A DNA stretch of 64,000 bases from JAOUEA01 sp963821925 (GTDB lineage: Bacteria; Actinomycetota; UBA4738; HRBIN12), in assembly GCA_963821925.1 (NCBI GenBank), contig CAWGFO010000002.1:248001-312000 (forward strand). Direction: 5' to 3'. Shown piece after piece: positions 30,764-40,213 of the stretch. A program made the translations under genes and the position numbers. Numbering within the stretch: the first letter of the stretch is position 1; each line of letters opens with the position of its first letter. A model generated the notes under the pieces. The model did not search any database, was not told the origin of the DNA, and saw only the letters and a list, made by a program, of their open reading frames with translations.

Positions 30764-32290
30764 ATGAACTGGGACAACTCGGCGATCACGGTCACCACGT
30801 TGCTGCCGATCCTCGGCGCCGTGGTGATCGTCTGCATCCCGAAAGAGAAGGATCGGCTGGTTCGCGGTCTCGGGATCTTCTTCACCGCGGTCGCGCTGGT
30901 GCTGGCGATCGCGATCGCGGTCGGCTTCGACTACGGCCGTGGCGAGTTCCAGTACGTCCTGAACGTCCCGTGGATCGCGGCGATCGGCGCCCGCTACCAC
31001 GTAGCGATCGACGGCATCTCGATGCCGCTCTACGTCCTGACGTTCCTGCTCTCCTTCCTCTGCGCGATCTACACGTGGCGGTACGTGCCCGAACCAGGCA
31101 AGACCAAGGCGTTCCTCGCGCTGATGCTGCTCCTCGAGACCGGCATGGCCGGCACGTTCATCGCGTTCGACCTGATCCTGTTCTTCGTGTTCTGGGAGCT
31201 GGTCCTGGTCCCGATGTACTTCCTGATCGCGGTCTGGGGCTCGGCGAACCGCGAATACGCCTCGATCAAGTTCTTCCTGTACACACTGTTCGGCTCGGTG
31301 TTCATGCTGCTGGGCTTCCTCGCCCTGTACTTCAGTGGCCCCGACCCACACACGTTCGACATCCTCGCGCTGACCGCGTTCGGCGCGAACGGCGGCTTCA
31401 GCCACACCTTCCAGCTGGTGGTGTTCGGTGGGATCGCGCTCGGCCTGGCGGTCAAGGTGCCGATGTGGCCGTTCCACACGTGGCTGCCCGACGCGCATAC
31501 CGAGGCCCCGACGATCGGCTCGGTGCTGCTGGCCGGGGTCATGCTGAAGATGGGCACGTACGGCTTCATCCGCATCGCGATCCCGATCCTGCCCGAGGGC
31601 GCGCACGCCTACGCGCCGTGGATCGGCGGCCTCGCGGTGATCGCGATCATCTACGCGGCGCTCGCCTGTCTCGCGCAGAAGGACCTGAAACGGCTGATCG
31701 CGTTCTCGTCGGTCGGGCACATGGGTTTCGTGATGCTCGGGATCGCCACGCTCACCACGATCGGGATCCAGGCCGCGATCTTCGGCATGGTGGCCCACGG
31801 CATCATCACCGGCATGCTGTTCTTCTGCGTCGGCTCGATCTACGACCGCTACCACACCCGGGAGATCGCCACGATCGGCGGCGGCATGTCGCAGGAGATG
31901 CCCAAGCTCGCCGGCATCTTCGCGTTCGTCGCGATCGCGTCACTCGGGCTCCCGGGGCTGGCGGGCTTCTGGGGCGAGGTCATGGCGCTGCTCTCCTCGT
32001 TCGACCCGGCGCCCGGCCTGAACGTCGCCCTGTTCCGCACCTTCATGGTGATCGGCGGCATCGGCACCGTGCTCACGGCGGGCTACTTCCTGTGGATGCT
32101 CCAGCGCGTGAACATGGGCACGATCCCCGAACGCTGGCGGGAGACGGGGTTCCGTGACGTCCTCGCGGTCGAGTGGCTCGCCTGGCTGCCCCTGCTCGCC
32201 CTCACCCTCGTCCTCGGCCTGTTCCCGCGCCTGATCTTCGGGATGACGAACGACGCCGTGAACGCGCTCACGAGCCTGATCGGCGGGTGA
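30764..32290 (+). CDS. nuoM2: NADH-quinone oxidoreductase subunit M, second copy
   Basis: 508 aa. FFVFWELVLVPMYFLIAVWG and MWPFHTWLPDAHTEAPTIGS. ATG at 30764 is preceded by GAGGAG at 30747-30752. The 19-nt gap after nuoL2 contains only the ribosome-binding site. Stop overlaps nuoN2 (GTGA). Confidence 0.94.
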   Translation: MNWDNSAITVTTLLPILGAVVIVCIPKEKDRLVRGLGIFFTAVALVLAIAIAVGFDYGRGEFQYVLNVPWIAAIGARYHVAIDGISMPLYVLTFLLSFLCAIYTWRYVPEPGKTKAFLALMLLLETGMAGTFIAFDLILFFVFWELVLVPMYFLIAVWGSANREYASIKFFLYTLFGSVFMLLGFLALYFSGPDPHTFDILALTAFGANGGFSHTFQLVVFGGIALGLAVKVPMWPFHTWLPDAHTEAPTIGSVLLAGVMLKMGTYGFIRIAIPILPEGAHAYAPWIGGLAVIAIIYAALACLAQKDLKRLIAFSSVGHMGFVMLGIATLTTIGIQAAIFGMVAHGIITGMLFFCVGSIYDRYHTREIATIGGGMSQEMPKLAGIFAFVAIASLGLPGLAGFWGEVMALLSSFDPAPGLNVALFRTFMVIGGIGTVLTAGYFLWMLQRVNMGTIPERWRETGFRDVLAVEWLAWLPLLALTLVLGLFPRLIFGMTNDAVNALTSLIGG

Positions 32291-33768
32291 CCGGAACCCT
32301 CATGGACATCGACTACCGCGCGCTCTCGCCGGAACTGATCCTCTCGGGCACGATCCTGATCGTGCTCGTGGTGGACGTGTTCCTGTCCGCGCGGCGCAAG
32401 TGGCTGGCGATGCCGATCTCGCTGGTCGGTGTGGTGGCCGCCCTCGCGGCCCTCCTGTCGATGGTGGGCGGGCCCACGCGCACGGCGTTCGGCGGCAGCT
32501 TCGTGGTCGACCACTTCACCCTGCTCTTCCAGGGGTTCTTCCTGATCGCGGCGATCGTGGTGCTCGCGATCTCGCTCCGCTACTTCCGTGAGGGCGGCTT
32601 CTACCAGGGCGAGTACTACTTCCTGCTGCTGACGGCGTTCCTGGGCTGCGTGATGATGCCGGCCTCGCGGGACCTGCTGCTGCTGTTCATCTCCCTGGAG
32701 CTCGTCTCGGCACCCGGCTTCCTGATGTCGGCCTTCCGCAAGGGGGATATCCGCTCGAACGAGGCCGGCCTGAAGTTCTTCTTGATCGGCGTCCTGTCGA
32801 CGGCCGTGATGCTCTACGGGATGAGCTTGATCTACGGCCTCACGGGCGCCACCCGGCTCGACGCGATCGCGGTGGGGCTCGCCAAGGTCGTCGGCTCCAG
32901 CCAGGAGACCCTGGCGCTGGCGGCGATCCTGTTCGTGGTCGTGGGGTTCGCGTTCAAGGTGAGTGCGTTCCCGTTCCAGTTCTGGGCTCCCGACACCTAC
33001 GAAGGCTCGCCGGTCCCCGTGGCCGCGTTCCTCGCGGTGGCCTCGAGCGCGGCCGGGTTCGCGGGCCTCCTGCAGCTGATGTTCATCGCGTTCATCGGCC
33101 AGCACGAGTTCTGGGTCCCGATCTTCGCGTTCCTGTCGATCGCGACGATGACGATGGGCAACCTCGTGGCGCTCAAGCAGACCCAGGTCGTGCGGCTCCT
33201 CGCGTACTCGGGGATCGCGCAGTCCGGCTACATCCTGATGACGTTCGCGCTCGTCACGAACGACCCGTCGTCGAACCGCTCGGCCTTCTCGGCCGCGGTG
33301 GCCTACATCCTGATCTACGGGGTGATGAACATCGGGGCGTTCGCGGCCGTCGTCGCGGTGAGCCGTCGCTCGAGCGGTCTCCTGATCGCCGACTTCGCGG
33401 GCCTCGTGAAGATCGCGCCGCTGATCGCGGTGGGGATGGCGACGTTCATGATCTCGCTCGCCGGCATCCCGCCGACGGGCGGCTTCTGGGGGAAGCTCCT
33501 CATCTTCCGGGCCGCGATCGACCGCGGCGGGTCGCTCGGTGTCGGGCTCGCGATCGTGATGCTGATCAACTCGGTCGTGAGCATCGGCTACTACCTCGCC
33601 GTGCCGCGGCAGATGTTCCTGCGGCCGACCGAGGACGAAACGCCGCTCCGCGCGCCCGCGCTCGTCACCGCCGTCGTCGCGGTCGCGACCGTGGCGATCG
33701 TGATGATCTTCATCCTGCCGGGAGCGTTCGCCAGGCTCGCCGACCTCTCGACGCTCGTCGGCGGCTGA
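32287..33768 (+). CDS. nuoN2: NADH-quinone oxidoreductase subunit N, second copy
   Basis: 493 aa. LLLLFISLELVSAPGFLMSA and FPFQFWAPDTYEGSPVPVAA. GTG 32287 overlaps the nuoM2 stop; ATG 32302 is an alternative that loses five residues. Last gene of the partial operon. Confidence 0.93.
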   Translation: MTGTLMDIDYRALSPELILSGTILIVLVVDVFLSARRKWLAMPISLVGVVAALAALLSMVGGPTRTAFGGSFVVDHFTLLFQGFFLIAAIVVLAISLRYFREGGFYQGEYYFLLLTAFLGCVMMPASRDLLLLFISLELVSAPGFLMSAFRKGDIRSNEAGLKFFLIGVLSTAVMLYGMSLIYGLTGATRLDAIAVGLAKVVGSSQETLALAAILFVVVGFAFKVSAFPFQFWAPDTYEGSPVPVAAFLAVASSAAGFAGLLQLMFIAFIGQHEFWVPIFAFLSIATMTMGNLVALKQTQVVRLLAYSGIAQSGYILMTFALVTNDPSSNRSAFSAAVAYILIYGVMNIGAFAAVVAVSRRSSGLLIADFAGLVKIAPLIAVGMATFMISLAGIPPTGGFWGKLLIFRAAIDRGGSLGVGLAIVMLINSVVSIGYYLAVPRQMFLRPTEDETPLRAPALVTAVVAVATVAIVMIFILPGAFARLADLSTLVGG

Positions 33769-33894
33769 GCCACCGCGCCGCGCGCCGCGAGGTCGCTGGG
33801 AAGATCCTGTGCATCACCCGTCGAACCCGTCGTTGCTCGTGGTCGAACGTACGATGAGACGGCGAGACGCCGTACGCGCACCCGAGGAGGAACC

Positions 33895-34824
33895 GTGACA
33901 CCCGGCATCAACCGCGCGAAGACCTGGATCCTGATCGCCGCCATGGGCGGCCTCTTCGTCCTGATCGGCGGGGCGGTGGGGGCCTTCACGAGCATGGGGG
34001 CCAGCACCGGCGCACTGATCTTCTTGGGGATCGGGCTGGTCTTCAACTTCGCGATGTACTGGTACTCGGACAAGATCGCGATCGCGACGACCCGCTCCAA
34101 GCCGGTCACCGAAGAGGAGCAGCCCGTCGTCTACCGGATCGTGCGTGAGCTCGCCGACGAGCGGCAGATCCCGATGCCGAAGATCTTCGTCTCGCAGATG
34201 CAGCAGCCGAACGCCTTCGCGACCGGCCGCAACCCGAACAACGCGTCCGTGGCGGTCACCGTGGGCATCCTGCAGCTCCTCGACGAGCGCGAGCTCCGGG
34301 GGGTGCTCGCGCACGAGCTCTCGCACGTCGTGAACCGCGACATCTTGATCTCGTCGATCGCGGCCGCGATCGGGATGAGCATCACGTTCATCGCCCGGTT
34401 CGGCTTCTTCTTCGGCAGCGACCGGGAGGGGGGCGGCATGAGCATGCTGGTCGCCTGGATCCTGGCCCCGCTCGCCGCGATGATGATCCAGATGGCCGTA
34501 TCCCGGTCGCGGGAGTATCAGGCGGACGAGTCCGGGGCCTTCCTGTCGAAGGATCCGGAGGCCCTCGCCAGCGCGCTCCGGAAGCTTGACGAGACGTCGC
34601 GCCGGATCCCGGCCCCTGCCTCGGTGAGCCCCGCCGAAGCGCACATGTTCATCGTGAACCCGATGGCGTCGCTGCGCGGCAAGGGGATGAGCGGCCTGTT
34701 CTCGACCCACCCGCCCACGGCCGAGCGGATCGCCCGCCTGGACGCGATCAGGGCACGGATCGACAGCGGGGGAGCGCTCCCGGCTCGGCCCGACGGCACC
34801 CAGCCGTTCAGCGGCAGTCTCTAG
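33895..34824 (+). CDS. htpX: Zinc metalloprotease HtpX (M48 family)
   Basis: 309 aa integral membrane protease that degrades misfolded membrane proteins. Two N-terminal helices (about 10-30 and 37-57), catalytic HELSH at 140-144, a further hydrophobic pair, and the distal Glu ligand in SREYQADESG. GTG at 33895 with GAGGAGGAA 5 nt upstream; a possible TACGAT -10 lies at 33850-33855. It follows nuoN2 by 126 nt on the same strand. As I recall, an htpX gene also follows the second nuo cluster in Streptomyces, so the link may be functional: membrane quality control next to a very large membrane complex. Confidence 0.92.
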   Translation: MTPGINRAKTWILIAAMGGLFVLIGGAVGAFTSMGASTGALIFLGIGLVFNFAMYWYSDKIAIATTRSKPVTEEEQPVVYRIVRELADERQIPMPKIFVSQMQQPNAFATGRNPNNASVAVTVGILQLLDERELRGVLAHELSHVVNRDILISSIAAAIGMSITFIARFGFFFGSDREGGGMSMLVAWILAPLAAMMIQMAVSRSREYQADESGAFLSKDPEALASALRKLDETSRRIPAPASVSPAEAHMFIVNPMASLRGKGMSGLFSTHPPTAERIARLDAIRARIDSGGALPARPDGTQPFSGSL

Positions 34825-34836
34825 GGGCCGCTCGAC

Positions 34837-36192
34837 TCAGACCATCGTGCCGAGCACGGCGTGGACGTGGTCCATCGTCGTGCGGGGATTCAGGAAGCAG
34901 AGACGGCCTACCTTCTCACCGTTCCACGAGGTGGGCTGCACGAACGCGATCTGGGCGTCGACGAGCCGTTTCCACCAGGACTCGTAGTCGTCGGGTCCCC
35001 AGCCGATCCGGCGGTAGAGCACGACCGAGAGGTCAGGCTCCATCAGGAGCTCCAGGTCCGGATGCGCGTCGATCGCGCGTGCGGTCTCCCGGGTGAGCGT
35101 CAGGACCTGCTCGATCGCGTCGCGGTAGGCGTCGGTGCCGTAGGTCGCGAGCGAGAACCACAGCGGGAGTCCCCGGGCGCGCCGCGACAGGTGGTACGCG
35201 TAGTCCGAGGGGTTCCAGTCGGGCGTCGAGAGCGCGGTGTCCAGGTACGAGGCCTCCTGTCTGTGCGCACGCAGGGCCAGCGACGGGTCGCGATACAACA
35301 GGGCGCAGGCGTCGTAGGGCGCGAAGAGCCACTTGTGCGGGTCGACGATGTAGGAGTCCGCCCGCTCGATCCCGTCGTAGAGCCGGCGGACCGAGGGGGC
35401 GAGCAGGCCGCCCCCTCCGTAGGCCGCGTCGACGTGGAACCAGATCCCGCGCTCGGCGCACACGTCGGCCACGCCGGCGAGGTCGTCGACCGTGCCGGCG
35501 TTCGTCGCCCCCGCGCTCGCGACCACCGCGAAGATCCCGTCGCCGCCGTCCGCGTCGAGCGTGCGGCGCAGCGCCTCGGCGGTGAGCCGGCCGCGCTCGT
35601 CGTGGGGCACGTCGAGGACGTCGACGTCCATCACGCGGGCGGCGGCCGCCACGCTCGAATGCACCGTGTCGCACGCGGCGAACCGCCAGCGGGACGGGCG
35701 ATCGCCGCGCCGTGCGGCGGCCGTGTGGCGCGCCGTCACGAGGGCGGAGAGGTTCCCCGCGGAGCCGCCCGAGACGAAGACCCCGCCCGCCCCCGCGGGC
35801 ATCCCGGCGAGGTCGGCGAGCCAGCGGAGCGTCCGGTTCTCGGCCCAGATCGCCCCGGCGCCGTCGATCCACCCCGCCGCGATCGTCGAGGAGGCGCCCA
35901 CGATCAGGTCGAAGAGCGCCGCCGCCTTCGTCGGGGCGCCCGGGACGAACGCGAAGGACGCGGGGTGGTCGGTCGAGATCGTCGCCGGCGCGAGCACCTC
36001 GGCCCAGACCCGGAGCGCCTCCTCCCAGCCGATACCCTCGGCGGAGATCGTGTCGCCCGCTCGGGCGTCGAGCTCCTCGGGCGGGACCGTGCGGTCGAGC
36101 GGTTGCGGGTTCGCGATGCGGCCCCGCGCATACGCGACGATCGCCTTCGCGAGCTCCTCGGTGTCCTCGGTGTATCGGTGCATCAGCTGCAT
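34837..36192 (-). CDS. PLP-dependent group II decarboxylase (aromatic amino acid/glutamate decarboxylase family)
   Basis: 451 aa. PLP motif SYIVDPHKWLFAPYDACALL with the Schiff-base Lys near residue 293, GGSAGNLSAL for phosphate binding, HVDAAYGGGGL for the Asp that contacts the PLP nitrogen. Family substrates include tyrosine, tryptophan, DOPA, glutamate and 2,4-diaminobutyrate; the sequence does not say which. ATG at 36192 with GGAAGGGAT upstream; a second Met three codons later. Convergent with htpX (12-nt gap). A hairpin separates it from the upstream aminotransferase. Confidence 0.85.
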   Translation of the reverse strand: MQLMHRYTEDTEELAKAIVAYARGRIANPQPLDRTVPPEELDARAGDTISAEGIGWEEALRVWAEVLAPATISTDHPASFAFVPGAPTKAAALFDLIVGASSTIAAGWIDGAGAIWAENRTLRWLADLAGMPAGAGGVFVSGGSAGNLSALVTARHTAAARRGDRPSRWRFAACDTVHSSVAAAARVMDVDVLDVPHDERGRLTAEALRRTLDADGGDGIFAVVASAGATNAGTVDDLAGVADVCAERGIWFHVDAAYGGGGLLAPSVRRLYDGIERADSYIVDPHKWLFAPYDACALLYRDPSLALRAHRQEASYLDTALSTPDWNPSDYAYHLSRRARGLPLWFSLATYGTDAYRDAIEQVLTLTRETARAIDAHPDLELLMEPDLSVVLYRRIGWGPDDYESWWKRLVDAQIAFVQPTSWNGEKVGRLCFLNPRTTMDHVHAVLGTMV

Positions 36193-36219
36193 GTGCGGAT
36201 CCCTTCCGGAAACGCACGA

Positions 36220-36239
36220 GGCCGGCCCGAAGGCCGGCC
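36220..36239 (-). terminator. Hairpin with UUCG tetraloop after the aminotransferase gene
   Basis: Read on the minus strand: GGCCGGCC TTCG GGCCGGCC, an 8-bp stem with a very stable UUCG loop, 27 nt beyond the stop of the gene at 36266. No long T-run follows (TCGTGCGTTTCC). Confidence 0.6.
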
Positions 36240-36265
36240 CCGCGTCTGGACACTCCTCGCCGTCG

Positions 36266-37648
36266 TTACTTCACGAGCTCCTGGCAGAACTCGCCGAACG
36301 CGTCGAGGTAGACCTGAACGTCGTCCTCGGTGTGCTGCACCGAGATCGTCCACTGCTCTTCGTCGCCGGGGGTCATGAAGATCCCCCGGTTGACCATCCA
36401 CGGATACGAAGCCCAGTAGATCTCCGGGATCGTCTCCAGGAAGTCCCGGTAGTTCGTGAGGGGCTCGGAGCGGTACGACACGCAGCCCTTGGCGCCGAGG
36501 TCGACCGTGTGCGCCGGGATCCCCGACTCCGCGATCGCCCGGGTGCAGCCCTCCGCCAGCATCGTGCCGAGCTTGCCGAGGTGGTCGTACGCGTCGGGCG
36601 TGAGGACCTCGGTCAACGCCGCCAGCCCGGCCGCGCTCGAGAGCGGGTTGCCGTTGAAGGTGCCCTGCTGGGCGGCGCCCTTCGTCACGAATTCCATGAA
36701 CCGGGCCTCGCCGCCGAACGCGCCGATCGTCGATCCGCCGCCGATCGCTTTGGCGTAGGCGGCGAGGTGGGGCTTCACGCCGTAGCGCTCCGTCGTGCCG
36801 CCGTAGGCGATCGTGCCGCCGCACTTGACCTCGTCGTAGATGAGGATCGCGCCGTGCTTCTCGCACGCGTCCCGCAGCGCCTGCAGGTAGCCGACCGCCG
36901 GCTCCACGATGCCGATGTTCATCATGACCGGCTCGAGGATCACCGCCGCGACCTCGCCCTCGTTGTCGGCGAAGGCCTGCTCGACGGCGGCGGCATCGTT
37001 GAAGGGCACGACGATCACGGTGTCCCAGAGTGCCCGAGGGATCCCCTTGGACGTGGGCTGGGTGGTGTACCACGGCTTGCCCGACTGGTTGACGTTGTGC
37101 CGCAGCTCGAGCACGTCAGCCTCGGGTACGACCGAGAAGAGCACCGAGTCGTGGTGGCCGTGGTACGACCCCTCCATCTTGATGATCTTGTCGCGACCCG
37201 TCGCGGCGCGCGCGACGCGCAGGGCGTCCATCGTGGCCTCGGTGCCCGAGTTCACGAATCGCATCTGCTCGAGCTGGAAGCGCTCGCAGATCGCCTCGGC
37301 CAGCGCGACCGTGTCGGGGGTGGTGACCGCGAAGTGGATCGCGTTCTCCGCGGCCTTCTTCAGGGCCTCGACGATCTTCGGGTGGGCATGGCCGACCACG
37401 TTCACGCCGAACCCGCCGTGGAAGTCCTTGTACGTGGTGCCATCGACGTCGGTCACCGTCGAGCCCTTGCCGCGCTCGAGGTACACGGGGTAGGGGTCGC
37501 CCGTCTGGAAGTTCGACACCACACCGTTCGGCAGGCTCTTCAGAGCCCGCTGGAAGAGCTTCTCTGACTCCGTCGTCCGGGTGAGGAGCTCCTTGCCTTC
37601 CCTATCGGCGATCTCCGCCGCACGTGCCTTGAGTCGTTCAAGGTCCAC
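36266..37648 (-). CDS. Class III aminotransferase, glutamate-1-semialdehyde aminomutase-like
   Basis: 460 aa. FVNSGTEATMDALRVARAAT and KMEGSYHGHHDS resemble HemL, IYDEVKCGG carries the cofactor Asp, and the PLP Lys is in YAKAIGGGSTIGAFGG. HemL would feed tetrapyrrole synthesis, but other heme-precursor genes are absent here, and related enzymes act on other omega-amino acids, so the substrate is left open. GTG at 37648 is preferred over GTG 37657 because it sits 8 nt after AGGAGG. The upstream GTG is part of that ribosome-binding site. Confidence 0.8.
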   Translation of the reverse strand: MDLERLKARAAEIADREGKELLTRTTESEKLFQRALKSLPNGVVSNFQTGDPYPVYLERGKGSTVTDVDGTTYKDFHGGFGVNVVGHAHPKIVEALKKAAENAIHFAVTTPDTVALAEAICERFQLEQMRFVNSGTEATMDALRVARAATGRDKIIKMEGSYHGHHDSVLFSVVPEADVLELRHNVNQSGKPWYTTQPTSKGIPRALWDTVIVVPFNDAAAVEQAFADNEGEVAAVILEPVMMNIGIVEPAVGYLQALRDACEKHGAILIYDEVKCGGTIAYGGTTERYGVKPHLAAYAKAIGGGSTIGAFGGEARFMEFVTKGAAQQGTFNGNPLSSAAGLAALTEVLTPDAYDHLGKLGTMLAEGCTRAIAESGIPAHTVDLGAKGCVSYRSEPLTNYRDFLETIPEIYWASYPWMVNRGIFMTPGDEEQWTISVQHTEDDVQVYLDAFGEFCQELVK

Positions 37649-37754
37649 GCGTATCACCTCCTGAAGTGGTGCGACAGCCTACCCGCGGCGGCCCTCGCCG
37701 GGCAATCCGCCGCCGGGCGTGGTCCGTCGGCTCGAACGCGCCTAGGCTTCTTCC

Positions 37755-39860
37755 GTGATCTGTGCGAACTGCGGCGAGGAGAACAGCGAGCGCGCGCGCT
37801 TCTGTCAGGCGTGCGGGACCGAGCTGGAGGCCCCCACCGCGTCGCGCGAGGAGCGTCGGGTGGTCTCGGTCCTGTTCATCGATCTCGTCGGGTTCACGTC
37901 GAGGTCCGAGCAGCTCGACCCGGAGGACGTCCGGAGCATGCTCATCCGCTACTACGAGCGGGCGCGGGCCGAGATCGAGCGCTTCGGCGGATCGGTCGAG
38001 AAGTTCATCGGCGACGCGGTGATGGCCGTTTTCGGCGCGCCTATCGCCTACGGCGACGATCCGGAGCGCGCGGTACGCGCCGCCCTCGCCGTGCGCGACT
38101 CGATCGCCGACATGGACGAGGCGGACCCGCTGCTCGAGTTGCAGGTGCGCGCCGCCGTGAACACCGGGGAGGCGGTCGTCGAGCTCGGACCACGCGCGGA
38201 GAGCGGCGTCGCGATGGTCGCGGGCGACGTGGTGAACACGGCCGCGCGGCTCCAGTCCAACGCCCCCGTGAACCAGGTGATCGTTGGGGCCGAGACGTAC
38301 GCCTCGACCCGCACCGTGATCCGCTACGAGCCGGCCGAGCCGATCGTCGCGAAGGGGAAGGCGGAGCCCGTGGCGGCGTGGCTCGCGATCGGACCGCTTG
38401 TCGCGGCAGGGGAGCGCGTCTTCTCCGAGGTCCCGATCGTCGGGCGAGGCGAGGAGCTGGCGGGCCTCCGCAGCACCTGGGATATGGTCGTGTCCGAGCG
38501 GCGCTGTTCACTGGTCACCGTGTTCGGGCCCGCCGGGATCGGGAAGTCGCGCCTCGCGCACGAGCTCGCTCACCGCGTGACGGAGAGCGGCGGGCTGGCG
38601 CTCCGCGGCCGCTCGGCCGGGTACGGCGACACCGGCCCGTACAGCGCGTTCGCACAGCACGTGGCGCGGATCGCGTCGATCTACGACAGCGACCACGCCG
38701 AGGACGCGATCGTGAAGCTGCGCGCCACCGCGGTCGAGCTCGACGTGGGTGAGGACCCGGAGGAGGTGGCGGACGCCGTGGGCGTGCTCGCCGGGCTCCC
38801 CGTCGAACACGCGGCGAGCGACCGGGACGCGCTCTTCTTCGCGGCGCGCCTGTTCGTCGAGGCGACCGCGCGGCAGCGCCCGACGCTGCTCGTCTTCGAG
38901 GACATCCACTTCGCCGACCACAGCCTGCTCGACCTCCTCGAGTTCCTCGCCTCGCGCGTGCAGGACGTACCGCTGCTGCTGATCGCGACCGCGCGCCCGG
39001 AGCTGCTGTCCACTCGGCCCTCGTGGGGCGGGGGGCTGCTCGCGTCGAGCACGATCTCGCTCGGTCCGCTCGACGAGGCGGACGCGGTCGAGCTGACCGG
39101 CAAGCTCTTCGCCCAACGCGGGCTCGACGAGCTCGCCGACCGCGCCGAGACGCTCGCCACCTCGAGCGATGGGAACCCGTTGTTCATCGAGGAGCTGACC
39201 GCCTCGCTCGCCGAGCGCTCGACGCGCGACGCGACCCAGCTGCCCGGCAGCATCCGTGGGATCGTGGCCGCGCGGCTCGACGCGTTGCCGCCGCCCGAGC
39301 GCGAGGTGCTGCTCGACGCGTCGGTCGTGGGCAAGGTGTTCTGGCGCGGCGCGCTCGAACGGCTCCGCCCCGACCGCGAGGACCTCCCCGGGCTGCTCGG
39401 GTCCCTCGAGCGGCGTGACCTGATCCGGCGCGAGGCCTCGTCGAGGATCAAGGGCGACCAGCAGTTCACCTTCAAGCACGGGCTGATCCGGGAGGTCGCG
39501 TACCTCACCCTGCCGCGGGAGGAGCGGCGGCGGTGCCACGAGACCACGGCGATCTATCTGGAGGACGTGGGCCTTCGGGCGGGCGACGCGGACGCCACGC
39601 TCGCGTATCACTGGCGTGAGGCGGGTGACTCGTCGAAGGCGCTCCGCTACCTGCTCGCGGCCGCCGAGGCGGCTGGGCGGGGCTGGGCGAAGGGTCGCGC
39701 GTCGACGTTGTACGCGCAGGCGCTCGAGCTGGTGCCGGAGGAGCACGCCGACATGCGGCGCGAGATCACTCGGAAGCGCGCGGTTGCAGCGGCGTCCGTG
39801 CTGCACGGGGCCGAACTCGAGGCCGCCCGTTCGCGGACGCGCCCGGACCCCGCCAGCTAG
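37755..39860 (+). CDS. Zinc-ribbon / class III nucleotide cyclase / AAA-ATPase regulator, C-terminally short
   Basis: 701 aa. A zinc ribbon (CANCG...FCQACG, 3-20), a class III adenylate/guanylate cyclase domain (about 35-205, metal Asp in FIDLVGFTSR and FIGDAVMAVFG), then an ATPase domain with Walker A GPAGIGKSRL (about 258-267) and winged-helix-like region. Relatives usually run on for several hundred residues of TPR repeats. This one stops after about three partial helices (KALRYLLAAAEAAG), so it is probably truncated by an indel or decay. GTG start at 37755 with no clear ribosome-binding site. Its TAG shares bases with the convergent DUF4242 stop. Confidence 0.8.
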   Translation: MICANCGEENSERARFCQACGTELEAPTASREERRVVSVLFIDLVGFTSRSEQLDPEDVRSMLIRYYERARAEIERFGGSVEKFIGDAVMAVFGAPIAYGDDPERAVRAALAVRDSIADMDEADPLLELQVRAAVNTGEAVVELGPRAESGVAMVAGDVVNTAARLQSNAPVNQVIVGAETYASTRTVIRYEPAEPIVAKGKAEPVAAWLAIGPLVAAGERVFSEVPIVGRGEELAGLRSTWDMVVSERRCSLVTVFGPAGIGKSRLAHELAHRVTESGGLALRGRSAGYGDTGPYSAFAQHVARIASIYDSDHAEDAIVKLRATAVELDVGEDPEEVADAVGVLAGLPVEHAASDRDALFFAARLFVEATARQRPTLLVFEDIHFADHSLLDLLEFLASRVQDVPLLLIATARPELLSTRPSWGGGLLASSTISLGPLDEADAVELTGKLFAQRGLDELADRAETLATSSDGNPLFIEELTASLAERSTRDATQLPGSIRGIVAARLDALPPPEREVLLDASVVGKVFWRGALERLRPDREDLPGLLGSLERRDLIRREASSRIKGDQQFTFKHGLIREVAYLTLPREERRRCHETTAIYLEDVGLRAGDADATLAYHWREAGDSSKALRYLLAAAEAAGRGWAKGRASTLYAQALELVPEEHADMRREITRKRAVAAASVLHGAELEAARSRTRPDPAS

Positions 39861-40153
39861 CTCTCGTCGGCGACCGGCGGGAAGTCGGCGGGCGTCACGT
39901 CGCCGGCGACCTCGAAGACGCCGTCGATCACGTGGAAGCCGAGCATCTCGGAGTGCTGTTGGATCGCCTCCATATCGGGCGCGTCGTAGAGGCAGAAGGT
40001 GCGGACGTGACCGTCCTCCTCGATGGCGACGTGGCTGTGGATCCAGACCACGTTCGGGAACTCCTCCTCGATGATCTGACGAGACCTCCGTCCGATCATC
40101 GGCATCTCCTCAGAGCCCACATCGAACCGGCGCTGGATCACATACCTCGGCAT
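39857..40153 (-). CDS. DUF4242 family protein (SCO4226-like)
   Basis: 98 aa ferredoxin-like-fold protein. MPRYVIQRRF, IEEEFPNVVWIHSHV and VRTFCLYDAPDMEAI are typical of DUF4242, whose Streptomyces member SCO4226 binds nickel. AGGAGGT lies 5 nt before the ATG. Role in the cell unknown. Confidence 0.75.
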   Translation of the reverse strand: MPRYVIQRRFDVGSEEMPMIGRRSRQIIEEEFPNVVWIHSHVAIEEDGHVRTFCLYDAPDMEAIQQHSEMLGFHVIDGVFEVAGDVTPADFPPVADES

Positions 40154-40213
40154 GCGGTACCTCCTGACGCATCCGGTCGAGTGTAGGGCCGTCCCCCGGC
40201 GGGGGCAATGGAG

